Shown piece after piece: positions 20,658-32,009 of a stretch of DNA of 64,000 nt; within the stretch, counting starts at the first letter, position 1; each line of letters starts with the position of its first letter. The position numbers were made by a program, and so were the translations under genes. Source of the DNA: Coix lacryma-jobi var. lacryma-jobi (taxonomy: Eukaryota > Streptophyta > Magnoliopsida > Poales > Poaceae); the NCBI GenBank assembly GCA_009763385.1, contig CM019826.1, positions 93,294,848 to 93,358,847 on the forward strand, given 5' to 3'. Below the pieces are notes generated by a model. It saw only the letters and a list, made by a program, of their open reading frames with translations. It ran no database searches and was not told the origin of the DNA.

Positions 20658-22736
20658 CACTACAAAATAAAACCCCCTTTTGCAATGCATATATGTGTTG
20701 CTAAATATTCAAATAAGTGTTACAACAGTCTATACCAACGCATTTATATGTTTTGTGATAAGTGGCGTTGCAAGGGTCTATCACAACACATAATTATGCG
20801 TTGGAAATTTGTACACATAAGTGTTCCAGCGTCGCAACGGATATATTAGGATATATCAACACTTCTACGTGTTGCAAGAGATGCTAACAGCACAATTTAG
20901 TCCGGCTGATATGGGGTATTCTCTCGGCCAAATTATTTATTTTGACCAAATTATTTATTCATAATATCATTTGTCTAATATTTCCAAACAAAATATAAAA
21001 CATCAAGACAATATATAAAAAGATATTTTAATATATTTCATGGTTAAATATATTATACAGAATATTTTCCTAGTACATGTACCATACGCAGAATCCACAA
21101 ATACAACTCAACTTTTTCTAAAAGAAAGTAGAATAAAACCTAAATTCTAGCTACACTACTACTAATATGCTGAATTTCTCGCCTTGCTTCTAGCGATGTC
21201 CAAACATGAGAAACATTCAACGGACCTTTTCAACCTGCAAAGGCACAAACCAGTGAAAAAAAGAATTAAGTTAATGTTAGAATGGTTTGCTTAAGGTGTG
21301 TGATCTTCATTTAAGTGGACCTTAATATTTGCACTAGAAAATTACAATTATAGATTGATGGTATGTTACAATATAGTAATGAAAATCATATATACCGGAA
21401 CAACCCACACCAATAATTATATCTAACAGGTTGCACAAGCCATGGTTCCTTCTTCACAGCATAAGAACAGAAGATGAGTTAGTGTGATTAACATCCGAAG
21501 TCAAAGATTAGTGAATAAGGAGCTTCCAACTAATGTCAATGCAATGATGCCATGGTAAGTATGGAACAAAGGTGGAATACAAAATAAAAAAAGGCATATA
21601 TTCTTGTAAAATAATGTACCCAAACGTTGCTAAGAAATTTGTACTCTCGATTAAAGCTTGTTGTGCAACCTGAGTGAATTAGGAAAATTCTACAGACAAA
21701 AGTCATGTGGTCTAGAAACTACAGTAGCAGTCACATATAGGATAAATAAGCTATTCTTGAAAATAAAGCTTTTGTGCAACCTGGGTGAGCTAGAAAAAAA
21801 TCTGTACACAATGCAAAAGTCATGAGATCTGGAACCGAGTAGCACTCACCTGTATGGGAAATAAGAAATTGTTAATGAAGAATAGTAAAGAATCAATAAA
21901 TCTCGTCACTAACACAGCCAACTCGATTAAAAAAACATCCAGTAACTCATTATATGCCATCGTGAGCATGACGACCACTGACCAGCATGCTTCTGCCGCC
22001 TATGCTTTTGATTAAAGAACAGATATCATAGATCAAAAACAATAAATTAAATTAGCCAAAACCAATTTGGGGATCAAAGATAATTTAGGAATTCAAGAAG
22101 GATGCAAATCAATTCAATTATTGTACTAATGAAAACAACATCTGAGAATGAAGATGGGAAGGAAAATACCTCAGTGATGGCACCGTCGATTGGAGTTGTC
22201 AGGAAACGACCATGACCACTACGAGATCTCAACCACTACAGATCTGTCAAATCATATTGTCTTGGCGACTCCCAAGTTGAAGAGGCAAATAGAACTTATT
22301 AATTGAGAACTCCACGGAGATGACTGAAAGCTCCCACAGATCTACTCCCCAAATTCTTTGTTACCTGATTCAGTCGAGATTATTGTATGGAGATCAATCG
22401 ATGGGTGAAGATAGGCCATGAGGGATAACTGATGAGAGGATTAGATCAGGGATATGGGAAATCATGGACTAGAGTAGTAGATTGGGCATACCAGAGTCCA
22501 AATCGAGACAACATATGGGATGAGGTTGCCGCCGCCATGCTGTTTGGTGCGTCAGATCCGTCAATGCGTGGGAGGTTAGAGGAATTACCGGGGTCATAGG
22601 CAAGCTGGATGGGACGACTACTACTCGAGGTGGGGTGTCGGGCCAGGGTGCATTATTTATTATTATGGAATGAGTACAACACATCTATTTTCCGTTGCTA
22701 TTCATTCATTGCTAAAGGGCTGTTGGTGGTGTAGTG
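20658..22736. mobile_element. Non-autonomous CACTA transposon
   Basis: 2079 bp beginning CACTACAAAAT and ending TGGTGGTGTAGTG. The termini are inverted, with shared CACTACA and a later CCCYTTTxGCAATG. Flanks are agt and att, a 3-bp duplication with one change; the uninterrupted target is visible in B near 53375 (AAAAAGTGTTAGTAGAAAC). Subterminal regions hold degenerate GTGTTGCAA-type repeats on both strands (20690-20890). No transposase ORF is present, so movement would need an autonomous CACTA element. Confidence 0.85.
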
Positions 22737-24407
22737 ATTGTTAGAAGCAACACCAAACTGTCCTCGTCCCATGGGTGGATAGCGATCACCGCCAAATTGA
22801 AAGGGTGGTCCGCTATGGAACGGAAAGCCTCTAAACTCACCTACATGTCCCATTTGAGCAAAGCGATCACCACCACTCTGAAAAGGTGGTCCGCTATGGG
22901 ACGGTGCAGCAAAGCCTCTTACACCCGGCTCACGATCGTATTGAGGATGACCGGAACCGTGACGGGCACGACCACCACCCCATGGTCTAGCTACCTGGGG
23001 CCTAGCTACCTGAGGGGGTGCACCTACAGGCCTAGCCCTTTGCCTCTAAACTCCCTGACCCTGCACACCATGGAGTGGGTGGTGCCTGGTCTGGTTGTTC
23101 AGCTCCAACTCCTTCCTAGCGTCTCTCTTCCTCCGAAAGCAAAACTCAGCTAGGTGACCCTCACGGTGACAGTACTCACACTCGAACCTCACCACTCTCT
23201 TGGGTTGTTAGTTCCTATGGTTGTGAGGGTTGTGCACTCTAGCCGGCTGCTTGCCTCTCAGAAGGGGATCACTAGAGACATCGGGAAGGGTGTCAAGTGT
23301 TTTTCTAAGATGGTTAGGTTTAGGTGCCCACACTTGCTTGCGAGGTGGAGCCTTGGGGGTTCATCAAGGATACCATCCTTGGTGATAGGCTTGGGAGGCT
23401 CAGGTGGGGTGATCTTAGTGAGCTTAGGGACAACAGATGGCTTCTCACTTGGGTTCACTCCGCTAAACTCACCAATCTTGCCAAAGATGCTAGCGCCCTT
23501 CCCACCTGAATCAAAGCCTACTCCGGAACAATCAGTTCCCCTCTTGAACTGACTGATCATCATGACCAACTGTGGCTCACTACATGACACCCAACTCAGG
23601 ATGGACCGAAGGTATGTGTTTTCCTCCTCGGTTTGCATCCTGTCATGCCGACAGTTGGCAATCTCAAGCTCCATCCCCACGCATTGCTCACATGGAGCGA
23701 ACAAGGTGCTAACTGAGCTGGCCTTCATGGCTTCAGCAAGCTTGGCATTAACTTCTGCCAACTTAGTTCGCAAGCTAGGACAAAGCTTGCACGCACCCAG
23801 CAAAGAAGGCCTCGCCTTCACTTCCTCCAGCTCCTTCTTCAGGGAGGGACACTCTTTGCAATCACCCACCAAGTCTAGCCTACTCTTCAGCTCATCATAC
23901 ACCTCAATCAAAGAGGCATACTTGGTTTGCAGGGTGGCAAAGTTTGTCATATGCATCGTGCACTCCTCACACTCCTACTCATCGGTCACCTTCACCTCGG
24001 ACCTAGCGAACTCAAGCTCCTTAAGCGCCTCGTTCATCTTAGCCTTAAACTCGTTGCGCTCATGAATAGCACGCTTAAGTTGCTTGTCCTGACCAAGAAC
24101 TATATCGACCAGAGAATCGCGCTCACTGGTAAGATGATCGACAAGAGAAGAGGTTGATACCTCAGAAGCGTCGTCGTCGTCATCGTCGATGGTGTCAGCG
24201 TCCTTTGCCTGGCACTTGCGGTCCTCTTCATCCAAGGCCATGGTGCAGAAGCCCTTGGAGAAGTTGCCAAAGAAGCAGAGTCTGTTGAAGCGTTCTTCAG
24301 TCTTGTGCTCGGACTCATCATCGATAGAGTCACCGTCGGAGCTCTTCTCTCCGTCGCTGATGGAGGCAATGAAGGCACGCCGGCCGGCGTCGAAAGCCTT
24401 CTCCACT
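22737..24407 (-). pseudogene. H Sirevirus gag, C-terminal two thirds
   Basis: Reads right to left. An acidic Ser/Asp-rich segment follows the junction, then a long alpha-helical, probably coiled-coil region (two open stretches, 23975-24406 and 23258-23956, split by a stop near 23972). A frame change follows, then the second zinc knuckle, CEYCHREGHLAEFC, near 23140-23200, and a Gly/Pro/Arg-rich tail. The N-terminal gag domain and the first zinc knuckle present in B are missing, because the sequence breaks off at 24407 against K. The frame change before the second knuckle is also present in B. Confidence 0.8.
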
Positions 24408-24450
24408 ATTGGTAGTTCTTAACTTCACTAAAGATAGAGCTAGGCAACTA

Positions 24451-24540
24451 TCCCCGGTAACGGCCTAGAATTGCTTGTTGACACTTGCTAACGTCGTTAC
24501 TAGGAGTAGACTATGGAATCTATCCCTGGCAATGGCGCCA
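24451..24540 (-). promoter_or_regulatory. Duplicated primer binding site of K
   Basis: TGGCGCCATTGCCAGGGA (24523-24540, - strand) lies next to the LTR end, and a decayed copy, TCTAGGCCGTTACCGGGGA, is at 24451-24469. The intervening sequence resembles that between the two PBS copies of F, so the duplication is older than the split of F and K. Confidence 0.75.
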
Positions 24541-25074
24541 GAAATGCTTGTAGCAAGTCCAATCACTATACCTAAAGGAGTGAAGCTAAAGCAGCTATCT
24601 ACTAATGTCAAATGGGGTTGTCAATCCCGACACTAGTAGGAGCTAGCTAGAGAGATTGCAATCTACCTGAAGGACCGAATTGGCGACCAGAGGGGGGGTG
24701 AATGGGAGCCTAAAAATTTCTTCCGCAATCCTGGCCTTTGTCCCGACAAAATCAACCCCAAAAGCTTCGGACTCAAACGTGATGCCCACGACCCTCGGAA
24801 AGAAGGTGGATGATCCCTAGGATCACAGCGAGGCAGCACACAAGAGAGAAAACCAAAACTCCCAAACCTCCGAGTCAAGTTCTTACCCAAAAGACCCACT
24901 CCCAAACGTAGATAGAGGGTTACGTCGGGATTCCTCTAAATACCAATGCTAACGCGTAGCAAAGATACCTAGAGAGGTTCCTAGGTGAACTCTAGGAGCA
25001 AACGAGAAGTCCGGAAGCGAAGCGGAAAAGCTAGGAGAGCAAACGCACTAAACCGGAACCTACAGCCGATTCCC

Positions 25075-25345
25075 GGACTGTCCGGGCTGCTGGTGCCGGA
25101 CTGTCCACGCCAGGGGCGGACTGTCCGCAAAACCCTGGCGGACTGTCCGCCGGCTAAAAGGCAAAAACAGCAAAGCTGCTGATCCTCCCCTGCGCGACTC
25201 GTGGACTGTCCGCGCCTGATACGGCGGACTGTCCGCCGGTCAAAATGACCGTGAGCAGTGCGCGCTGCGCTGTTCTGGTCTGGCCGAGCCCCGATGGCCG
25301 GAGAGTCCGCCACCAATAGGGCGAACAGTCCGCCACTGTCCAGAA
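25075..25345 (-). repeat. GGAC-N-GTCC palindrome cluster, solo LTR
   Basis: About nine copies of CGGACTGTCCG or variants (for example TGGACTGTCCG, CGGAGAGTCCG). Same cluster and position as in E. Confidence 0.85.
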
Positions 25346-25931
25346 CGCCAAAAATCCTCACGGGACAAAACCAAAATCGATTGGATCTTCACCAAATCTA
25401 ATGGGGCTGCAACCAAACTTCTCCCAAGTGTTCTTCTACGTGTTGGGAAGCTAATCCTAGGATATCATCGCTCCAACCCAACTAATCCATGAGAAATCCG
25501 AAGAACACTAGAAAAGGGGAAGAAAGAAGAACAAAAACGATTTTGACCCGATCTACTTGTTCGTGAGGGTAGAGATGAATTCCTTCGATGGAAATGTTCT
25601 CCTCACTTCAAAGAACAAGTTGATTCAAACGGAATCGCAAAAGACGCAGCGTAGAGGGAGATCGAGTGAGGGGAAAATCGTGGAGAAAAGAAGAACGCGA
25701 AGAACAAATTCAAAACGCGAATTCAATCACGAATTTGATCCTTGGATTCAGAGGAATGGATGATTGATTAAGCACTCGGTGTCGGGCTACAAGCCACTCC
25801 TAGCAACTCAAAGCTTGGATGGCAAAAAGCTCAAGAACAAGAGCCAACTCTCCTCTAACCCTAGCCTTCTCTCACAAGCACAAAATGAGAGAGACACCGT
25901 CCAAGGATGGCTGTCCAACACAGCCCCTTCA

Positions 25932-25942
25932 TCTATATATAG
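25932..25942 (-). promoter_or_regulatory. TATA box of the solo LTR
   Basis: CTATATATAGA on the - strand, equivalent to 11096-11104 in E. Confidence 0.6.
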
Positions 25943-26194
25943 GCGCACGTCCAAATGACACAAACGCCCTAACATGAAGTACTAACCCAAATACCCCCTA
26001 GGGGTAAAACAGTCCATCTCTGGCAGTTTCCATCCGACGGCCACGCCCGCACATCCGGTAGCTTCGCCTCGACGCGACCTCCCTGATGCCGCCACGTGCC
26101 GTCATGTCGACCACCGCGCCTTCCTCGTGGATAGCTTCGCCTTCGCGCCAGCCTTTCCACGCCGCCACGCGTCGACTGTCCTTTTGGACCTTCC

Positions 26195-26395
26195 CCCGGT
26201 TTTGAGGCCCAAACTGGGAGACCTACCAGCCCAGGTTTTGAGGCCCAAACCTGGAAACCGTCCACCCCGAGTTTTGAGGCCCAAACTCGGAAACCCGCGA
26301 GCCCAGGTTTTGAGGCCCAAACTCAGAAACCGGCCACCCGAGTTTTGAGGCCCAAACTCGGAAACCGTCGAGGTAGCTTTTTGAGGCTCAGCTAC
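26195..26395 (-). repeat. Array of six stem-loops, solo LTR
   Basis: Units near 26195, 26230, 26268, 26304, 26337 and 26371. Arms include CCAGGTTT/AAACCTGG, CCGAGTTT/AAACTCGG and GGTAGCT/AGCTACC around the loop core TGAGGC. Spacing is 33-38 bp. The unit at 26304 has unmatched arms. Confidence 0.85.
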
Positions 26396-28309
26396 CGAAC
26401 CCGCGCCGTAGACGGGATGTGGTTCACACACCCCGACCACCAGCACCGATGCCGATGCATGTCCAGCCTCCATGCCGGGCACAACGCCTTCGCCTTCCTT
26501 CTTGACTTGGCCGACGGCACTTGCGCCGCACGCAAGCCCGTGTCCGACCTCCCGCCAAGTGCCACGACGCCATCGTCTTCGTCCTAACTCGGCCAATGCA
26601 TCCCACATCCCCATGTGCTCTCGCTTGCCGATGCCACGTGCCAGCTACCACAGCTGGTGCTCTGGCCCTCTGGTCCGTCAGTCCAAGGCTCACGTCCGCC
26701 CTTCACCGCTCTGGGTACATCGGCATGGCACGTCCGCCGCACGACACGCCCATCCTTCACCACTCCCGGTCCGTCGGCACGGCACGTCTCTAGTTGACCT
26801 TCACCTCGCCATCGACCACTGTATCTGAGCTCAACACCTACACATCAACACAGCCAAGAGACACATGTTGCACACGCACACCAACACATGAAACACCACA
26901 ACTCAACGCCATCGGTTAGTCATAAGCATTATGCGCATAGCTAGATATAGACTCAACCGGTTAAAAGTCTCAAACCTTCCTCATCAAAGTCAATCATTCA
27001 TCATATATGTTCTCACTACCTAGAGGAGATTCTGCAAGCGCACAGAACTATCGTAGTAGCACTTCGCCTGGGAGTACCAGGTGTCGATTTATTTGATCCC
27101 AAAGGAAGGCTAGGGTGGTTTATGAGTCGAGTCAAGGAGGGGATGAGAGTCGAAGAATAAGAAAGGGAAAAGGATAGAAGAGAAGAGAGGAGATGAAAGC
27201 CTAGAAAGAATTTATGAGTGGATAGGTAATGATGAAAGGAATGGCTAAGGTAAGGTGGATAGATAGGTAGATAGGGGGAATAAGATAACTAAGGATAACT
27301 AATATAACTAACTAATAATTAATAACTACTCCTAGATATCTACGAAGCAAGATAGGCAAATGCCAAATAAGCAACCAAGTTAAGTATAGTTTTATTCCTA
27401 TCTTGTCAAGTACCGAGGCGTACTAGCCTTTACCACTGACTTAGGTTGAACGCTAGCACAACGAGCCTTACTATTAAACTAGACCAACTACGTGGTGGAA
27501 TTCAAGGTGCACAGGGCTGTCACCACCTGCTTGCTACCACAGCTATCCGGGGGTCTAGCCGTATCTGAAGGTAAGTCTATAACTAAGCACCACGCCTAAT
27601 TATATTCTAACTATCTCTACCCTGGCCTAGAATAGAGACACTCTTGCGGATGTCAGAGCAAATACTTGACTTAATAAGATAAACGCTAAACTAACTAAGC
27701 AACCTATTGGCAAAGATCAAACAGTAACCACACTAGAGATTAACTACTATGGCTAAGTGAATTAAAATGTAGGATAGCTAGGTACTCAAGCAATCAATCA
27801 AGTATACTACTCAATACTGGCAAGTAGAATAAAGTAATACTTGAAATGATGAACTAGAATATAGTAAAGTGCTTGAGTTACAAGAGCAAAACCTGAACGG
27901 GAGATGAAGGAAGACTCTTCCCAACTCCAGGACCGATTACTCGCACTCTTCTACTCTTGAGCTAAGCCTTGAGCAGCGCTTCCGCGAGGGCAATGAGGCA
28001 AGGATGCCTTGCTCTACTAGCTACCTACTTGCCTAAGCTTGGCTACATCCTAAGCTATTGAAGGACCAGATTGGCGACCAGAGGGTAGGTGAATGGGAGC
28101 CTCAAATTCAACTTGTGAATAGAGTGGCCCTTGTCCCAGAAAATCATCCCAAAAGCACAAGACTCGAGACGACCGGAGAGTTCACGACCCACAAGTAGGT
28201 GGATACCCTAGGAGATGTCCAAGTGGTATAGCGGAACCCCCGGAGAAACACCAAAGCCAACTGCCAAAGCCTCAGAGCAAAACTGCACAAACAGCAGAAT
28301 CGCGGACTG

Positions 28310-28565
28310 TCCGGGGTCAGGGTCCCGGACTGTCCGCCGTTGAAGCCCGGACTGTCCGCGACTGAGAGCCGGACTATCCGCCGGCCAAAACGCAGAAACC
28401 AAACTGTGTTGTAAGTCTGCTGAACAGGTCCCGGACTGTCCGCGGGTTTGTACCGTGGACTGTCCACCATTCACTCGATAGTGAACAATCAGGGGACTGC
28501 GCCTGACTGACCTGGCTGAGACCCGATCCCCGAACTGTCCGCTGCTGGGGGCGCGGACTGTCCGC
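28310..28565 (-). repeat. GGAC-N-GTCC palindrome cluster, B 3' LTR
   Basis: Eight or nine copies of CGGACTGTCCG or variants. The first ones match 56347-56520 in the 5' LTR almost base for base. Confidence 0.85.
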
Positions 28566-29166
28566 GGATGAACAGAGAGCACAAAAACGCTCGGGACAAA
28601 AGGCAAAATCAATTGGAACTTCACCAAATCAAAAGGGACTTTGATCAAATTCCTCCCAAGTGTTCCTCTATGTATTGGGGTGCTAATCCTAAGAAATCAT
28701 CGCACCAAACTAAGTCAATCAATAGAAATTCGAGGATCACCGAAAAGGGGGAAAGAACGAAGAACGAACGTAAAATCAACCCGATCTATGGATTCGTGAG
28801 GTTAGGAGAGAATTCCTTTGGTAGAAAGAAGGGGCTCACGACCAAGAACAAATTGATTCAAGTGGAATTGAAAATCATCTCATGAAGACGGAGAACGAGG
28901 CAAATCTCCGGGAGATGAAAAACCAAAACGTGAAGAACACAGAACACAAGACACGATTCGATTCGATTTCAGCCGAAATTCCTCCACACGATGAGACAAC
29001 GAGAATACGTCTCGTTTCCTCAAAAGATCCAAATACACAGAGGTATGATTCCCGTCTCTGCGGATCGCTTGCAGCGAGGTATGATTACAACCTAAGCGGG
29101 GGCTAGAGAGAGAGTGCTCAGGAACAAATGACTGCAAGGATGGGGAGAGAAGAGGGGTGCATCTCT

Positions 29167-29174
29167 TATTTATA
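29167..29174 (-). promoter_or_regulatory. TATA box, B 3' LTR
   Basis: TATAAATA on the - strand in GGCTATAAATAAGAG, between the stem-loop array and the GGAC cluster. Confidence 0.6.
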
Positions 29175-29429
29175 GCCTAATACAATAATCCCCTTTCTAC
29201 CCCTAGATACAAGAGCGAAGCGGCCAACCCTAGGGGTATCCCGGTCCAACTCTGCTTGTTGACCATCCGACGGCCACGCGCCCATCTCATCCTTAGCTTC
29301 GCCTCAACGCAAGACTGAGGATGCCGCCGCGTGCCGCCCCGTCGACCGCCGTGCCTACCTCATGGATAGCTGCGCCACAGCGCCAGCCTCTCCGCGTCGC
29401 CATGCGTCGACCGTCCTTTTTGCGAACCT

Positions 29430-29690
29430 CCCCCCGGTTTTGAGGCCGAACCCGGGAAACCTGGAGCTTCCCCCGGTTTTGAGGCTGAAACCGGGAAACC
29501 TGTCCACCGGCTGAGTTTTGTGGCCCAACCTCAGAAACCCGCGAGCCTAGGTTTTGAGGCCCAAACCTGGAAACCGTCCTCGCCGAGTTTTGAGGCCCAA
29601 ACTCGGAAAATCGGCCACCCCGAGTTTTGAGGTCCAAACTCGAAAACCGTCGAGGGTAGCTTTTCGAGGCTCAGCTACCGAACCCGCGCC
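29430..29690 (-). repeat. Array of seven stem-loops, B 3' LTR
   Basis: Arms CCCGGTTT/AAACCGGG, CTGAGTT/AACCTCAG (one bulge), CTAGGTTT/AAACCTGG (one mismatch), CCGAGTTT/AAACTCGG, CGAGTTT/AAACTCG and GGTAGCT/AGCTACC around the TGAGGC or TGTGGC loop. Somewhat more decayed than in A. Confidence 0.8.
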
Positions 29691-30284
29691 GTAGACGGGA
29701 TGTGGTTCGCACACCCCGAGTTCCAGCACCGATGTCAGAGCATGTCCAGCCTCCACACCGGGCACAGTGCATTCGCCATCCTTCTCGGCCTCCCGCCAAG
29801 TGTCACGACGCCATCACCTTCCTCCCGACTCTGCCGATACACCGCACATCCCCATGTGCTCTTGCTTGTCAATTGAAGGACCGAGAATGCAATAGCAAGG
29901 TGACCAGAGGGGGGGGTGAATGGGAGCTCAAATATTTCTTTCGAAACTTTGGCCTTTTGTCCCAAAACCAACCCCAAGAGCTTCGATCGAAACCATGATG
30001 CCCACGACCCTTGGAAGAGGGTGGATGATCCCTAGGATCACAGCGAGGCACCACAAAGCGATAGCGAACCAAACGCCAAAAGCACTAGAGCAAGTTCAAC
30101 CCTCAAAAACCAAGTCACGAACGTAGATAGACGGCTACGTCGAGAAACTCCTAAATACCTATGCTAACTAGTAGCAAAGATACCTAGAGAGGTTCCTTGA
30201 TCAACTCTAGGGCCAAACAAGAAGTCCGGAAACCGAGCGGAGAAGCCGGGAGAGCAAACGCACCAAACCGGAACACACAGCCAA

Positions 30285-30555
30285 CTCGCGGACTGTCCGG
30301 ACCTGGGTTCCCGGACTGTCCGCCCCTACTGCGGACTGTCCGCTAGGGGATGGCGGACTGTCCGCTGGTCAAAAGTGCAAACACGCACTGGTTCTGAAAG
30401 TCCACTGGATAGTCCCGGACTGTCCGTGGTTTATACCGGCGGACTGTCCGTCGGTCAACCGAGACCCAAACAACAAGGACTCGTGGCCACTGGTCTGGCC
30501 AAGTCCCCAATGCGCGGACTGCCCGCGGGAGGAACGACGGACTGTCCGCGACCTC
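30285..30555 (-). repeat. GGAC-N-GTCC palindrome cluster, A 3' LTR
   Basis: About eight copies of CGGACTGTCCG or variants, with flanks that often pair as well. Confidence 0.85.
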
Positions 30556-31335
30556 CCAGTGAGGGCGATTTCGGTCGCCCCTCACACAACTCTTCCCAAA
30601 TCTGAATCAAAACTCAATCCCATGTTCCCAAACTTGGAGAGGATGATCACGAGGTAGTTAGGAGACTATACCCAAGAAATCATCCACTCAAATCGATTCA
30701 ATCACCGGGAAATCGAATGGGGAGGAGTATGAACGAAAAAGTGCCATGAAAACGAAATCAACCCGATCTACTTGCTCATGAGTTAGATAAATTCCTTCGG
30801 TGGAAATGATCTCCTCACTATAAAGAACAAGTTGGTTCAAACGGATTTCGCTAAGACGCAGTAGAGAGGGAGATCGAGTGACGGGAAAATCACAGAGAAA
30901 CGAAGAACGCGAAGAACACGAACAAAACACGAATCAAGTCATCGATCTGCAACCGTGTGGCTACCACACGCTACAACAGTGAGATTACGGTCTCACTTCC
31001 TCAAAATCTCCAGTACACAGAGGTATGGTTCTCTGCGGATCTTAGTAGCTACAGTAGGGGATTGGGAGAGCAGGAAACCCTAGAAGCAAAGAGAAAATGA
31101 CTGAGATAGAATGGGAGGAGGGTGTCTCCCTCTACTTATCCTAATTCTAATTCCTACTCTACCCCTGACTAATTACAGAGCGAACCAGCTAAACCCTAGG
31201 GTTATTCTGGACCAACTCGAAGATGCTGGTGATCCGACGGCCACGCCCGCACAACTGGTAGCGTTGCCTCGACGCAACCTCACCGATTGCCGCCACGTGC
31301 CGCCACCGCTCCGCTCGTCCTTTTCCTGGACTTCG

Positions 31336-31660
31336 CCCTTGGTTTTGACGCCCAAACCGGGAAACCAGTCTTCACGACCAACCCCCGGTTTTGAGGCCCA
31401 AACCGGTAAACCAGTCTTCACGACCAACCCCCGATTTTGAGGCCCAAACCGGGAAACCAGCCGTCCATCGCCTGAGTTTTGTGGCCCAAACTCAGAAACC
31501 CGCAGCACCCAGGTTTTGAGGCCCAAACCTGGAAACCGTCCTCAGCTCGAGTTTTGTGGCCCAAACTCGGAAACCATCAGTGCCCAGGTTTTGAGGCCCA
31601 AACCTGGAAACCGTCCACTCGGTGGTTTTTCTGTGGCTCAACCACCAAACCGAGCCGTAG
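31336..31660 (-). repeat. Array of eight stem-loops, A 3' LTR
   Basis: Three CCGGTTT/AAACCGG-type units separated by GTCTTCACGACCAA, then CTGAGTTT/AAACTCAG, CCAGGTTT/AAACCTGG, CGAGTTT/AAACTCG, CCAGGTTT/AAACCTGG. The last unit is GGTGGTT/AACCACC, where E, B and the solo LTR have GGTAGCT/AGCTACC. Confidence 0.88.
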
Positions 31661-31996
31661 AGGGGATGCACCGCCCGTGCACCCCGTCCACCAACACGTG
31701 TCCCCAGGTCCTCGACCCAGGAAACACCATGCCCGCAAGTCTCCGTTCGTCGCTGTCCCAAGCTGTCAGCCACCGCAGCTGATCCTCGGGCCACCGGTCC
31801 CTCAGTCCAAGCCTCACGTCCGCCCTTCGCCACTCTCGGTCCATTGGCACGGCACGTCTCTACTTGACCTTCACCTTGCCCCTGATCACTGTATCCGTGC
31901 TCGACACCTGCACAACACAAGCCAAAGAACATGCGCATTATCCCAGTTGACAATCACTCATCACTTAGAGACTCGGCATACACCCATGTATCCGCA

Positions 31997-32009
31997 ATCT
32001 CCCCCTTGA
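31997..32009 (-). promoter_or_regulatory. Polypurine tract of A
   Basis: ATCAAGGGGGAGAT on the - strand abuts the 3' LTR. Additional GGGGGAGAA-type tracts lie at about 32505, 32558, 32582 and 32603. Confidence 0.85.

Larger units (their letters stand above)
24666..27015 (-). mobile_element. Solo LTR of the Sirevirus E family
   Basis: 2350 bp, TGAAGGACCG to GTTCTCA on the + strand, flanked by the direct repeat ctacc (24661-24665 and 27016-27020). No PBS, PPT or coding sequence is attached. This is the product expected from recombination between the two LTRs of an element inserted into the K LTR. It contains the GGAC palindromes (25075-25345), a TATA box (25932-25942) and the stem-loop array (26195-26395). 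Confidence 0.95.
24408..28058 (-). mobile_element. K: LTR and PBS remnant of an F/G-type element, split by a solo LTR
   Basis: On the - strand: LTR pieces at 27016-28058 and 24549-24665, ending GGACTTGCTACA, then a PBS and about 110 bp of interior. The LTR shares GTGCGCTTGCAGAAT and several longer blocks with F and G. The interior stops at 24408 directly against H gag, with no second LTR, so a deletion or unequal recombination removed the rest. The right end is cut at 28058 by B. Confidence 0.75.
28059..29873 (-). repeat. B 3' LTR, part 1
   Basis: Begins TGAAGGACCAGATTGG on the + strand (the LTR 3' end on the element's strand). Contains GGAC palindromes (28310-28565), TATAAATA on the - strand (29167-29174) and a stem-loop array (29430-29690). 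Its continuation after A is 41576-41821. Together 2061 bp. Confidence 0.9.
29874..31996 (-). repeat. A 3' LTR
   Basis: TGAAGGACCGAGAATG to TATCCGCA on the + strand. One stem-loop unit longer than the 5' LTR (about 46 bp). Palindrome cluster at 30285-30555 and stem-loop array at 31336-31660. ORFs here are compositional. Confidence 0.94.

Noticed and set aside
23154..24065. + strand ORFs opposite gag and pol (also 37326-38350, 53453-54190)
   Set aside because: Antisense shadows of the - strand gag coiled-coil region.
24666..27015. 5' LTR of H
   Set aside because: It looks placed as one, but it has its own TSD (ctacc on both sides) and no PBS next to it, and it lies within the K LTR. It is a solo LTR.
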